From Actinomycetota bacterium (GTDB lineage Bacteria > Actinomycetota > Acidimicrobiia > IMCC26256 > PALSA-610): 64,000 nucleotides of DNA. Positions within the stretch are counted from its first letter, which is position 1; each line of letters begins with the position of its first letter. Of this stretch, positions 9,087 to 17,516 are shown piece by piece. Where the stretch lies: assembly GCA_005779395.1 (NCBI GenBank), contig SXJP01000052.1, forward strand, positions 62,001 to 126,000. Reading direction: 5' to 3'. The position numbers and the translations under genes are program-made. Below the pieces are notes generated by a model. That model was given only the letters and a program-made list of their open reading frames with translations. It was not told where the DNA came from and did no database searches.

Positions 9087-10432
9087 CTTTCGAAACGTCG
9101 GAACAGCGTGATCTGATCGATGTGCCTCTCGCGCAACTCAGCATTGAGAACGCCGAGCCCTTCTTCCGGGGCGAGGGAAAGCACCGCGAGTTTGCCTTCG
9201 CTCTCGTTGCGATGCACAGCGAGCGCGGCATCGGCCGTGTGATCCAAGTCGTACACCCGCGACAAAGTCGGATGCACTTTGGCTTCGCAGATGAGCCGGT
9301 TCGCGTCCCACGCTTCGCGGTAGTTCGCGAAATGGCAACCCTTGAGCGTCTTCAAGTTCATCCATAGGTAGCGGTTGTCGTACTCGATCATGAACCCACT
9401 AGTTGCAGCGCAAGTAATGATCGTGCCGCCGCGCTTCGCGACAAATACAGAAGCACCCATAGTTGACCGGCCGGGGTGTTCGAACACGATGTCAACATCG
9501 CGACCGATCAGATCACGAATCTTCTTTCCAAGGCGTAGCCATTCCTTGGGGTCTTGCGTATTGTCGTCGTTCCAGAATCTGTAGCCCTCTGCACGCCTAT
9601 CGATAACCGCTTCACATCCCATCGCTCGTAGCAACTCCGCGCGCTTTTCAGATGAGCAGACCGCAACTGGAGTTCCGCCACCGTTGAGCACATACTGCAC
9701 GGCGTAAGCGCCAATGCCTCCGCTTGCTCCCCAGATAAGAACTGCGTCGCCCTGCTTCATTTGAGAACCGTTGCGGGACACGATCATGCGATAGCTAGTG
9801 CTGTTGCAGAGTCCACTCACCGCCGACTCTTCCCACGTGAGGTGCTCAGGCTTCGGCATCAACTGATTTGCCTTCACGACAGCGATCTCGGCGAGACCGC
9901 CGAAGTTGGTCTCGAATCCCCAGATGCGTTGGTTGGCAGCCATCATCGTGTCGTCGTGAGCCGACGGGTCTTGGTCGTCGACGTGCTGGCACTGCACGGT
10001 CACGCGATCGCCTGGCTTCCAGTTGCGCACTGCACTCCCGGTTCGTAGCACTACACCACTCGCGTCGGACCCGATGACGTGGTATGGCAAGTCGTTGCGC
10101 TTTCCCCAGTAGCTCTCCTTGCCAATTCGCTTCAAGAAACCGAAGGTCGAGACAGGCTCAAAGATCGAAGTCCAGACCGTATTGAAATTGATTGCACTTG
10201 CCATGACCGCGACATACGCCTCGTCTGGAGCAAGTTCTGGCAAAGGAAACTCGTCAATATGAACCGAGCGGCGCGGGTCTTTGTCTTCGCTTGCTAGCCC
10301 TGCGAACATTTCTTGTTCGTCGGCCCTGACCATTGCTCCTCTGACGGCCTCAGGCAGAGCAAGCGCCCCAATTTCTTCTCCGGGCGCGCCTTGCAGAATT
10401 GCTGTACGGATGTTGTCGATCGCTGTAGACAT
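9083..10432 (-). CDS. ccr: Crotonyl-CoA carboxylase/reductase
   Basis: 449-residue NADPH-dependent reductive carboxylase that turns crotonyl-CoA plus CO2 into (2S)-ethylmalonyl-CoA, the defining enzyme of the ethylmalonyl-CoA pathway. It is an MDR-fold protein with IWGASGGIGAYAVQ for the cofactor. The residues known to hold CO2 in characterised Ccr enzymes are present: Asn in AINFNTVW, Phe-Glu in WGFETNFGG and His in LKGCHFANYREA. HIGH-SPECIFICITY features such as the VHIDEFPLPELAPDEA segment also match. The frame is open upstream, but the ATG at 10430-10432 gives the usual N-terminus MSTAIDNI. It heads the leftward run ccr-mce-pccB and is divergent from the thiolase, with 116 bases between them for both promoters. 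Confidence 0.95.
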   Translation of the reverse strand: MSTAIDNIRTAILQGAPGEEIGALALPEAVRGAMVRADEQEMFAGLASEDKDPRRSVHIDEFPLPELAPDEAYVAVMASAINFNTVWTSIFEPVSTFGFLKRIGKESYWGKRNDLPYHVIGSDASGVVLRTGSAVRNWKPGDRVTVQCQHVDDQDPSAHDDTMMAANQRIWGFETNFGGLAEIAVVKANQLMPKPEHLTWEESAVSGLCNSTSYRMIVSRNGSQMKQGDAVLIWGASGGIGAYAVQYVLNGGGTPVAVCSSEKRAELLRAMGCEAVIDRRAEGYRFWNDDNTQDPKEWLRLGKKIRDLIGRDVDIVFEHPGRSTMGASVFVAKRGGTIITCAATSGFMIEYDNRYLWMNLKTLKGCHFANYREAWDANRLICEAKVHPTLSRVYDLDHTADAALAVHRNESEGKLAVLSLAPEEGLGVLNAELRERHIDQITLFRRFES

Positions 10433-10548
10433 AGTCGGACAAGCTATCTGCGAATCCATCCGAAACAACATTGCTCTCATTGGCTGCGAAATGCGGCTTG
10501 CCCATACACTTACCGCCTCTCACATCCCATGTTTCTCGGAGGTTTGTC

Positions 10549-11733
10549 ATGCCCGGTTCTGTGATCGTCTCGTCCGCCCGCACTCCGATCGGAAAATTGT
10601 CAGGCGCCCTCGCAAGCTTCAGCGGGGCCGACCTCGGAGGCATCGCGATTAAAGCAGCGCTAGAGCGCGCTGGCATTTCGGGCGATCAGGTCGACTACGT
10701 GATCATGGGTCAAGTTCTAGGTGCTGGTGCTGGCCAAATCACAGCACGCCAGGCTGCGGTCAAGGGCGGTATCCCGATGAACGTTCCTGCACTCACAATC
10801 AACAAGGTCTGTCTGTCGGGAATCAACTCGATCAACCTTGCAGACCAGATGATCGCTTCTGGAGCAGCAGACATCGTCGTCGCCGGTGGCATGGAGTCAA
10901 TGACGAACGCTCCGTACCTAATGAAGGGTGCCCGCGCTGGCCTTCGCATGGGTCACTCAGAAGTTCTCGACTCGCTCGTCGCCGATGGCTTGTGGTGTGC
11001 ATTCGACGCCGTTCACATGGGAACAGGCACAGATACCTACACAGGTACCTTCGGTGGAATTACTCGCGAGATGCAAGACGAACTCGCGGCAAAGAGCCAC
11101 GATCGTGCGGCGGTGGCCCAAAAAGAAGGGCGTTTCGCAGACGAAATCATCAACGTGGAGATCCCTCAACGCAAGGGTGACCCGATCGTCGTAGAGATGG
11201 ACGAGGGTGTGCGCCCAGGCACGACAGCTGAATCGCTCGGATCGCTGCGCCCGGCGTTCACAAAAGAGGGCACGATCACTGCAGGCAATGCGTCGCAGAT
11301 CTCCGACGGAGGTGCAGCGGTCGTCATCATGAGCATGGCCAAGGCTGCCGAACTCGATATCGCTCCAATTGCCGAACTAATCGGATTCGGGATGGTGGCT
11401 GGCCCAGATGCTTCCTTGCTCACACAGCCGGCACGCGCAATCAAAGCGGCCGCGGCACAGGCAGGTATCGCAATTGGCGACATTGATCTGTTCGAACTCA
11501 ACGAGGCCTTCGCGGCGGTCGGCCTTGCTTCGATGCGCGATCTCGGAATCACAGACGATGTCGTCAACGTGAACGGCGGCGCTATCGCGCTAGGCCACCC
11601 AATCGGCATGTCCGGTACGCGCGTCGTGATGACTGTCATCAACGAACTTCGTCGCCGTGGTGGCGGTGTCGGCGCTGCTGCGCTTTGCGGCGGTGGCGGA
11701 CAAGGCGATGCCGCAATTATTCGCACGCTCTAA
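10549..11733 (+). CDS. phaA: Acetyl-CoA C-acetyltransferase (thiolase)
   Basis: 394-residue thiolase that condenses two acetyl-CoA to acetoacetyl-CoA, feeding Hbd. Catalytic residues are visible: Cys88 in INKVCLSGIN, the GHPIGMSGTR histidine near residue 350 and the CGGGGQGDA cysteine near the C-terminus. The start is the ATG at 10549 (MPGSVIVSSARTPIGK), with a GGAGG at 10538-10542; the frame is open 26 codons further up. Divergent from ccr. The symbol follows its likely partner role; atoB or a degradative thiolase is the alternative. Confidence 0.92.
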   Translation: MPGSVIVSSARTPIGKLSGALASFSGADLGGIAIKAALERAGISGDQVDYVIMGQVLGAGAGQITARQAAVKGGIPMNVPALTINKVCLSGINSINLADQMIASGAADIVVAGGMESMTNAPYLMKGARAGLRMGHSEVLDSLVADGLWCAFDAVHMGTGTDTYTGTFGGITREMQDELAAKSHDRAAVAQKEGRFADEIINVEIPQRKGDPIVVEMDEGVRPGTTAESLGSLRPAFTKEGTITAGNASQISDGGAAVVIMSMAKAAELDIAPIAELIGFGMVAGPDASLLTQPARAIKAAAAQAGIAIGDIDLFELNEAFAAVGLASMRDLGITDDVVNVNGGAIALGHPIGMSGTRVVMTVINELRRRGGGVGAAALCGGGGQGDAAIIRTL

Positions 11734-11787
11734 GGGGAACAAATCCGAACTGACATCGACCTTCGCTATGTCCGCGCCTCTGGTGCT

Positions 11788-12087
11788 GTGATGGTCGGTG
11801 TCGCCGCACTTTGGCCTGTGCTTCCGCACGTTCCGACATGCCCATTACTTGTGATTACGGGAGTGCCATGTCCTGCGTGTGGAGCCACTCGGTCCGTGGT
11901 GTCTTTGTTGCGTGGCGATATTGTCGCTTCGCTTAGATACTCGATACTTGGCGTTGTTGTGGTGACGAGTGTTATCTCGGCGCTGCTTGCGTGGCGACGC
12001 AGAACTTTCGCTATTTCTGTGTGGCCAATGCTGGCAGTACTTGGCTTGTCGTGGAGTTACAACCTGACACTCAACCCGACGTTCTAG
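11788..12087 (+). CDS. DUF2752 family small membrane protein
   Basis: About 99 residues with the DUF2752 hallmark CPLLVITGVPCPACGATRS, followed by LLRGDIVASLRYS and two to three hydrophobic segments (about 3-22, 53-70 and 80-92). The family is widespread in Bacteria and has no settled function; the conserved Cys-Pro-x-Cys-Gly cluster suggests metal or redox chemistry at the membrane. Start is the GTG at 11788 or the adjoining ATG at 11791. It follows the thiolase by 54 bases and converges with recR. Confidence 0.75.
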   Translation: MMVGVAALWPVLPHVPTCPLLVITGVPCPACGATRSVVSLLRGDIVASLRYSILGVVVVTSVISALLAWRRRTFAISVWPMLAVLGLSWSYNLTLNPTF

Positions 12088-12095
12088 AGGCGTCC

Positions 12096-12695
12096 CTAGA
12101 GTTCGCGGCGGCCTTCGAGAGCATGACCGAGGGTGACTTCGTCGGCAAACTCAAGATCGCCACCTTGAGGTAGACCGCTTGCGAGACGTGTCACGCGCAC
12201 GCCGATCGGCTTTATTAACCGCGCTAGGTAGCTCGCTGTTGCATCGCCTTCTACGTTCGGATTTGTCGCAAGTATCAACTCTGTTATCGCGTCATCTTCG
12301 AGACGCTTTACGAGTTCGCGAACTCGTAGCTGCTCAGGACCGATGCCTTCGATCGGGCTGATTGCCCCCTGCAGAACGTGATAGCGACCTTTGAAAGCAC
12401 CGCTTCGTTCGATTGCCACAATGTCTCTGGCTTCTTCGACGACACAGACAACACGACCGTCGCGCCCATCGTCGGCACAGAACTGACAGGTGTCTGAATC
12501 GCACACGTTGAAACAAACGCGACACCAATGCACGCGATCCTTGGCTACAACGATGGATTCAGCTAACCGCGCAGCATCTTCTTTCGGAATCTTGAGCAAG
12601 TGAAACGCGATGCGTTGGGCTGACTTGGGACCGATACCAGGCAGACGATTCAGTTCGTCGATTAGCGCCTGCAGCGGCTCTGTGTAGACGCTCAT
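12096..12695 (-). CDS. recR: Recombination mediator protein RecR
   Basis: 199 residues, standard length. It has the N-terminal helix-hairpin-helix ([18 protein letters not shown], about 17-34), a four-cysteine zinc motif (Cys58, 61, 70, 73) and a Toprim domain ([21 protein letters not shown]). With RecF/RecO it loads RecA on gapped DNA. Its ATG overlaps the dnaX stop by 4 bases, the common dnaX-recR arrangement. Confidence 0.96.
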   Translation of the reverse strand: MSVYTEPLQALIDELNRLPGIGPKSAQRIAFHLLKIPKEDAARLAESIVVAKDRVHWCRVCFNVCDSDTCQFCADDGRDGRVVCVVEEARDIVAIERSGAFKGRYHVLQGAISPIEGIGPEQLRVRELVKRLEDDAITELILATNPNVEGDATASYLARLIKPIGVRVTRLASGLPQGGDLEFADEVTLGHALEGRREL

Positions 12696-14461
12696 TTCCC
12701 TGGTTTTTCGACAACCGACGCGCCAGGAAAGACGTCCTGGATACGAGCGACGGTGTCAGCGGGGCCCGCTGTGTCGGGTGCGTCCTGTAGACCTGTCGTA
12801 TCGATGTATTCGTCGGTGTCGACAGGCACTTGCTCTGCTGCTGCAGGGTCCGGTTCAGGGTCGAGTGCGACAATCCGAAACTTCGGTTCCGCTCCGAGTT
12901 GTTGAGCTAGTGCTGTTCGCACCGCGCCCGCCTGGTCTTTGAACTTCTTCTTCTGCATTTCGAAGCGAGTACCACCGGGAACACCGAACGTGATCGTGCC
13001 GCCATCGGTCGACAGCGGTCGAGCGTCTTCGACCGATGCACGCACTGGTGGCTTCATTGACTTCAGCGCCGCTTGCCACGCAACGGATACTTCGTCGAGA
13101 TCTAACGAAGTCGCATGCGGTAATGCTTCGGTTGATGCTGGCTCTGTGATCGCGGAAGCCGCAACGGATGGCTCAGTCGAAAGCGAGTCAAGCGGTGCAG
13201 TGCGCTTCATCGCGCCAAGTGTGGGGCGTGGACCACGCGGCACTTGCAGCGTGACAGGCGGTTGCGTGGTGACGATCGGAGATGATGGACTCTGGCTTCT
13301 CGCCATTCGCTGTTCGAGTCGTTCGATGCGCTCGAGCAATGCATCGTCGGCTTTGTGCGTATCGCCGCGCGCAAGGCGAACTAGTGCGACTTCTAGCAAG
13401 AGCCGTGGGTCGGCAACATTTTGGCTTCGAATATCGGCGATCGTTGTGCCGAGCGTCTCGATTCCACGGGTAAGGCCCGCTAACCCAAAAGACTCAGCTA
13501 ATTCTGCTAATGCGACGAGATCAGTTACCGGACCGTCATATGGCACCTTGCCGCTAGCAGCGGCATTCACAAACGAATCGCGGAGGGTACGAAGCAGATC
13601 GTCGGCAAGGCGGCGTACATCGACCCCGACAGCCAAGGCCCCATGAGCAGCAACGAGCGCAGAGGCCGGGTCTTGTGCAGCGACCGCTCGCAAGATCTCA
13701 ACTAGGCGGTCGAAACCGCTCGAGCCCATCATCGAAACCACGACATCGGAATCGAGCGCACCGTGGCCGAGCGCCAATGCTTGATCTAATAACGAGAGTG
13801 AATCACGGCCCGATCCAGCGGCCTTGCGAACAATTAGATCGAGCGCATCTTCGTCGGCCTTCACGCCTTCACGGTCGAGGTTGGCGACTAGCAAAGTGCG
13901 AAGTTGGTCCGGGGCGAGCAACGTGAAATCAAAATGCTGGGTGCGCGACCGAACCGTCGCGAGCACTTTTTGCGGGTCTGTCGTCGCGAGCATGAACACA
14001 ACGTGCGACGGTGGTTCTTCGAGCGTCTTGAGGAGAGCGTTACCAGCGCCTGTCGACAGCATGTGCACCTCGTCAATTAGGTACACCTTCTTCTTGCTCG
14101 TTGCGCCCATGCCAAGACTGACGCGCGATATGAGATCGCGGATGTTGTCGATTCCGTTGTTGCTAGCCGCATCGAGTTCGAAAAGGTCTGGGAACGTGAT
14201 GCCCTCTGCGCTAAATGAACTGCAGTTGATGCATTTGCCGCATGGCTCGCCGTCTTTGGTGAGTTCGAGACAATTGAGAGCCTTCGCGAACACGCGCGCT
14301 GTGGTTGTCTTACCAGTACCACGAGGTCCTGAGAACAAGTACGCGTGGCCAACGGAATCGCTTAGTAGCGCGTGTCTCAACGCCGAAGTTACATGTTCTT
14401 GTCCGACTAACTCAGCGAAGAGTTGGGGCCTGTGCTTGCGATAAAGAGCGCTGGTCGCCAC
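12692..14461 (-). CDS. dnaX: DNA polymerase III tau/gamma subunit
   Basis: 589-residue clamp-loader ATPase. It has Walker [10 protein letters not shown] (45-53), the zinc module of Cys64/74/77/80 (CGKCINC), [10 protein letters not shown], Walker B-region YLIDEVHML (127-135) and sensor 1 [10 protein letters not shown] Pro/Ser-rich linker (about 375-435) joins to a C-terminal tau-type domain. It organises the replisome and loads the sliding clamp. First gene before it on the strand is the zinc-ribbon array; the SRP RNA, often adjacent to dnaX in actinobacteria, lies 2.7 kb upstream beyond that array. Confidence 0.95.
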   Translation of the reverse strand: MATSALYRKHRPQLFAELVGQEHVTSALRHALLSDSVGHAYLFSGPRGTGKTTTARVFAKALNCLELTKDGEPCGKCINCSSFSAEGITFPDLFELDAASNNGIDNIRDLISRVSLGMGATSKKKVYLIDEVHMLSTGAGNALLKTLEEPPSHVVFMLATTDPQKVLATVRSRTQHFDFTLLAPDQLRTLLVANLDREGVKADEDALDLIVRKAAGSGRDSLSLLDQALALGHGALDSDVVVSMMGSSGFDRLVEILRAVAAQDPASALVAAHGALAVGVDVRRLADDLLRTLRDSFVNAAASGKVPYDGPVTDLVALAELAESFGLAGLTRGIETLGTTIADIRSQNVADPRLLLEVALVRLARGDTHKADDALLERIERLEQRMARSQSPSSPIVTTQPPVTLQVPRGPRPTLGAMKRTAPLDSLSTEPSVAASAITEPASTEALPHATSLDLDEVSVAWQAALKSMKPPVRASVEDARPLSTDGGTITFGVPGGTRFEMQKKKFKDQAGAVRTALAQQLGAEPKFRIVALDPEPDPAAAEQVPVDTDEYIDTTGLQDAPDTAGPADTVARIQDVFPGASVVEKPGK

Positions 14462-14536
14462 GCTCGCACATTATCGGCGCACGGTGACACGACCGGAGAG
14501 CCAACTCCGGTTGAACAATTCTTCCCACGCCTCGGC

Positions 14537-14959
14537 CTACCGCAGGAGGCTGTCGAGGATGCCGAAGTACGACCAGATCGGTCTACTCATTATTAGAGAT
14601 AGTGGAACCGACAACACCCAGACTGCGAGCGTGACCCAACCGATCACGATGCCGGCCTTAGCTAAGCCTTCACCGTCTTCGCGGGTTTGGCGAATCTCTT
14701 CAAGCGCTCTGTTTCCAAAGACGATTCCTAGCGCTGAGCCGATTCCGCAGAATTGCACAAGAGACAGCACAAGCGAAGCAATCGCGTAGCTGTTCAAGCC
14801 ACGCACGACGGGCGCACCAGCGACTGACGGTTGAGTGAAAGCTGCACCGTTCGATGGTGGTGGTGCACCGGTAGCGGCCGCAGGCGTTCCACACGACGAA
14901 CAGAACGCCGTCTCGGGTGGTTTTTCAATACCGCAGTTAGTGCAACTTGTGACTGTCAA
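14537..14959 (-). CDS. Zinc-ribbon plus DUF4190 membrane protein (array copy 1)
   Basis: 140 residues: an N-terminal zinc ribbon (CTNCGIEKPPETAFCSSCG, two CxxC knuckles), a flexible Pro/Ala linker, then a DUF4190 domain with two hydrophobic helices around IASLVLSLVQFCGIGSALGIVFG and AKAGIVIGWVTLAVWVLS separated by a charged loop (ALEEIRQTREDGEG). Probably an inner-membrane protein with a cytoplasmic zinc finger; function unknown. It starts with TTG at 14959, backed by GGGGAGGA, and overlaps the stop of copy 2 (TTGA). One of five related genes between dnaX and the SRP RNA. Confidence 0.8.
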   Translation of the reverse strand: MTVTSCTNCGIEKPPETAFCSSCGTPAAATGAPPPSNGAAFTQPSVAGAPVVRGLNSYAIASLVLSLVQFCGIGSALGIVFGNRALEEIRQTREDGEGLAKAGIVIGWVTLAVWVLSVPLSLIMSRPIWSYFGILDSLLR

Positions 14960-15429
14960 TTTGTCCTCCCCAAAAGGTCGACAATCGAAGTAGACGAAGT
15001 ATATTGCTGAGTTTTGTTCCAGGCCGGGTTCGAACTAGAGATGCACCCAGGATGCTCATGGCAGTCTTGCGCGATCAGGAATACGAGAACCACCCCGATC
15101 GCAGCTATCGAGAGGCCGACCCAACCAATCACAATCCCGGCTACAGCGAGCGCGTCACCACGCTCTCCGCTAAGGCGGATCTCTCGTCTTGCCTTGCGCC
15201 CGAACACGATCGCCATAAGGGACCCCGGACCGGGCAGCACGATCGAGAGGATTAGCGATGTGACAGCATTGCCGTTAGTCGCAGGCGGTAACGGCGGACG
15301 TGCCCACGCTGGTTGAGGAGGCTTCATGACCACGCCCAATTCGCCACAACTATTTCGTCCGCAGTGGGCACAAAAGTTGGATTCTGCCCTCCGTTCGGCA
15401 CCACAACTCACGCAATAGGCAGTATTCAA
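14956..15429 (-). CDS. Zinc-ribbon plus DUF4190 membrane protein (array copy 2)
   Basis: 157 residues with zinc ribbon CVSCGAERRAESNFCAHCG, linker, and the two-helix DUF4190 core (SLILSIVLPGPGSLMAIVFG ... AVAGIVIGWVGLSIAA), followed by a Ser/Thr-rich tail with two extra cysteines (QDCHEHPGC). The frame is open to 15477, but I prefer the TTG at 15429: it directly precedes the first knuckle as in the other copies and has GGAG seven bases upstream. Coupled to copy 1 by a 4-base overlap. Confidence 0.75.
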   Translation of the reverse strand: MNTAYCVSCGAERRAESNFCAHCGRNSCGELGVVMKPPQPAWARPPLPPATNGNAVTSLILSIVLPGPGSLMAIVFGRKARREIRLSGERGDALAVAGIVIGWVGLSIAAIGVVLVFLIAQDCHEHPGCISSSNPAWNKTQQYTSSTSIVDLLGRTN

Positions 15430-15561
15430 TTGTCTACTCCATCCACGCTCAGCAGAAGTAGACAAACTATATCGCAAGCCTTATAAATCCATGGATCTGT
15501 GACCACACGATATTCGGAGCGTTCGGTGTCCTAGCGGAGGTCTTTCTGCGCGATCTCTAGG

Positions 15562-15939
15562 TCAAGTCGCCGAACTGGTAACCACGGCGATGAAAACCGC
15601 CACTATGTAAATGAGGATCACCACGCAAGCGCCTGCGATACCGATCCAGCCGATGATGATCCCCGCTCTCGCCAAGCCATCGCCTTGTTCGCCGGTTACG
15701 GCGATCTCGCGTTCGGCGCGCTTGCCGAACACGACACCCAAAATTGAACCAATTCCACAAGACACTAGAGAACAGACCAAAGAGGCAATCGCGTACCCGT
15801 TCGTGCCACGCGCAACTACGGGTGGGCCCCAATAAGGTGCCGTCTGCTGATCGCCACCAATCCGGCGTCCGCAGCTTGCACAAAAAGTCGACCCTGCGAT
15901 TTGTACAGCCCCACAACCCCCGCAATACGTCGCAACCAC
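15562..15939 (-). CDS. Zinc-ribbon plus DUF4190 membrane protein (array copy 3)
   Basis: 125 residues. Zinc ribbon CGGCGAVQIAGSTFCASCG, short linker, DUF4190 helices (IASLVCSLVSCGIGSILGVVFG; ARAGIIIGWIGIAGACVVIL) with the shared loop KRAEREIAVTGEQGDG. Start is a GTG with TGGAGGA just upstream. It is the copy most like the 16668 gene (both begin with ATYCxGCGA). About 130 bases separate it from copy 2; I see no other gene in that gap. Confidence 0.8.
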   Translation of the reverse strand: MVATYCGGCGAVQIAGSTFCASCGRRIGGDQQTAPYWGPPVVARGTNGYAIASLVCSLVSCGIGSILGVVFGKRAEREIAVTGEQGDGLARAGIIIGWIGIAGACVVILIYIVAVFIAVVTSSAT

Positions 15940-16020
15940 TTATTCCTCCAGACACGTAGCTGAAATGTCTTAGATAAATCATATTGCCGCTAGGTGCTGT
16001 GCGACATGTTCTCGTCTAAG

Positions 16021-16638
16021 TCATACGTTGACGGGCTGAGATGCTTTGCGACCCGCTCCAACGCTGACGACTAGCGCAGACGTCAGTAAGCCAACGACAG
16101 CGACTTCTTCGATCACGGACACTGCGGGAATATCCACGTCCAACTCCGACCAATAGTCCCGGTCGAGCGTCAGGTCGACTAGCCAAATGAGGTGGCCTAC
16201 GGCTCCGAGAAGCCTCCACGGCAAGACAGCAACGACCGCGATCTTCGCCCACTTGTTGTGACCGCCAGACACCGCGACTGTTCCGGCGACGACTAGCGCA
16301 ACCCCTACGAGCACGAGCAGTCATGAATGTACGTAGGCTCCACCCGCATCCCAGAAGCCGAGGCCCCACTGGAAATAATCCTGATTCAACTCTTGCCGTA
16401 TGGAAAATGCGTTATGCAGGAGGACCGCAATTCCGGCAATCAGTATAAGTAGGCCGGAAATGCGCTCTACGCCTGACGATCGCTTCGCGCCGACTATTTC
16501 GCCGCTCGGCTCAAGGTCTATGTGCGGCGACCAGCCTGCCTCCGGCGATGTGCTCGCCACAACCTGTGCGCCGCCGCAGAAGGTGCAAAAATGTGCATGC
16601 TCGACTAGAGACTTGCCGCACTGAGCGCAGAACATCAT
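16021..16638 (-). pseudogene. Zinc-ribbon membrane protein interrupted by an in-frame TGA (array copy 4)
   Basis: One reading frame runs from the ATG at 16638 to 16021 with a single internal TGA at 16321-16323. The first part (105 residues) has the zinc ribbon CAQCGKSLVEHAHFCTFCG and one membrane helix (about 61-80); the second (about 100 residues) has three more helices beginning two codons after the stop. Neither half alone makes a sensible membrane protein, so this is best read as one gene broken by a point mutation. Alternatives are two separate genes (a GTG at 16314 could start the second), or readthrough, since the stop context is TGAC. The membrane part is not clearly DUF4190 and differs from the other copies. 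Confidence 0.6.
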
Positions 16639-16667
16639 GCCGTACTTTCTTATCTTGAAAAGGTGAG

Positions 16668-17057
16668 CTAATAGCCACTTGAGTCTCCAGCGCTAGCGGC
16701 AAATGCGATCAACGCGATGACAGTTACGCCGATGCCTACCCAACCGATAATCAATCCTGCTAGCGCCATACCGTCACCGGATTCACCACGCTCGCGTATT
16801 TGTTTGCGAGCGATATGGCCAAAGATGACTGCCAAGATCGACCCCACCGAGTAACACCAAACAAGCGACAACACTAGTGACGAAATTGCGAGCCCATTCG
16901 TTCCCGGTCGTGCTTGTTGCACGACGTAGCCGGGTGGCGTGCCCCATGAGGGTGGTGGCGATTGTTGTTCACCGCCGACCGCTAGTCCGCAAGTTCCACA
17001 AAACGCGGCTCCTGCTGTCTGTAGTGCTCCGCAACCCGCGCAGTAAGTAGCAGCCAT
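16668..17057 (-). CDS. Zinc-ribbon plus DUF4190 membrane protein (array copy 5)
   Basis: 129 residues: ribbon CAGCGALQTAGAAFCGTCG, Pro-rich linker, DUF4190 helices (ISSLVLSLVWCYSVGSILAVIFG; ALAGLIIGWVGIGVTVIALIA) and loop IRERGESGDG. The ATG at 17057 has GGAGG close upstream; the longer open frame to 17264 overlaps the SRP RNA and is rejected. It is the first gene after the SRP RNA and may head the whole leftward array. Confidence 0.82.
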   Translation of the reverse strand: MAATYCAGCGALQTAGAAFCGTCGLAVGGEQQSPPPSWGTPPGYVVQQARPGTNGLAISSLVLSLVWCYSVGSILAVIFGHIARKQIRERGESGDGMALAGLIIGWVGIGVTVIALIAFAASAGDSSGY

Positions 17058-17149
17058 TCGTCCTCCGTACGTCGATATGTCACTTCGTACGCACAGAATG
17101 ACACAACTCTGGGACATGTGCTTGAAGTCTCGTCGACGACGGCGCTTCT

Positions 17150-17262
17150 GGAGGCCCGCCCAGGCGACCCGGCGGCACCCGAGACGCCCCGCTGAGAGCT
17201 GCTTCCTTCCGGACCTGACTCGGTTCGCAGGATCTCGCTGCGCCGGACCCGGGCGGACCACC
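17150..17262 (-). ncRNA. ffs: Bacterial small signal recognition particle RNA (4.5S-type)
   Basis: The minus strand at 17198-17219 carries GTCAGGTCCGGAAGGAAGCAGC, split here as the universal SRP RNA apical motif GTCCGGAAGGAAGCAGC with its GGAA tetraloop. The ends pair: GGTCCGCCC (minus strand of 17251-17259) with GGGCGGGCC (17153-17161), then CCGGCG with CGCCGG, giving the long hairpin of the small SRP RNA. Exact ends are estimated. It binds Ffh to target membrane proteins. Location upstream of dnaX fits actinobacteria. Confidence 0.93.
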
Positions 17263-17343
17263 ACAAGGCCGCACCGCGACCAGAACCTGCGAGATTACCG
17301 GCAAGAGGTGAATATCGCCTCACCGCTATGATCGCCGATCCCG

Positions 17344-17431
17344 GGAGGGATGCGAGAGCGGCCGAATCGGCACGCTTGGAAAGCGTGTGAGGGGTGACCC
17401 TCCGTGGGTTCGAATCCCACTCCCTCCGCCA
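17344..17431 (+). tRNA. serT: tRNA-Ser (anticodon GGA)
   Basis: A complete 88-base tRNA with encoded CCA. The acceptor stem pairs GGAGGGA (17344-17350) with TCCCTCC (17421-17427), the discriminator is G and the anticodon loop CTTGGAAAG gives GGA. The long variable arm (GTGAGGGGTGACCCTCC region) and GGTTCGAATCC T-loop are typical of serine tRNAs. The gene symbol is nominal. Confidence 0.95.
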
Positions 17432-17516
17432 TTTGGTGTCTCAGGACATTGAGTACAGCGCGATAATTTCGAACCCCACCACCCCATGCTTGGCCTTCCG
17501 AACGGACAGGGTAGCT

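Noticed and set aside
11166..11726. 186-codon minus-strand frame under the thiolase
   Set aside because: Shadow frame; Ala/Ser/Pro-rich composition and no homologous pattern.
17057..17264. Extended N-terminus for array copy 5
   Set aside because: This region is the SRP RNA; the ATG at 17057 has a strong ribosome site and aligns with the other copies.
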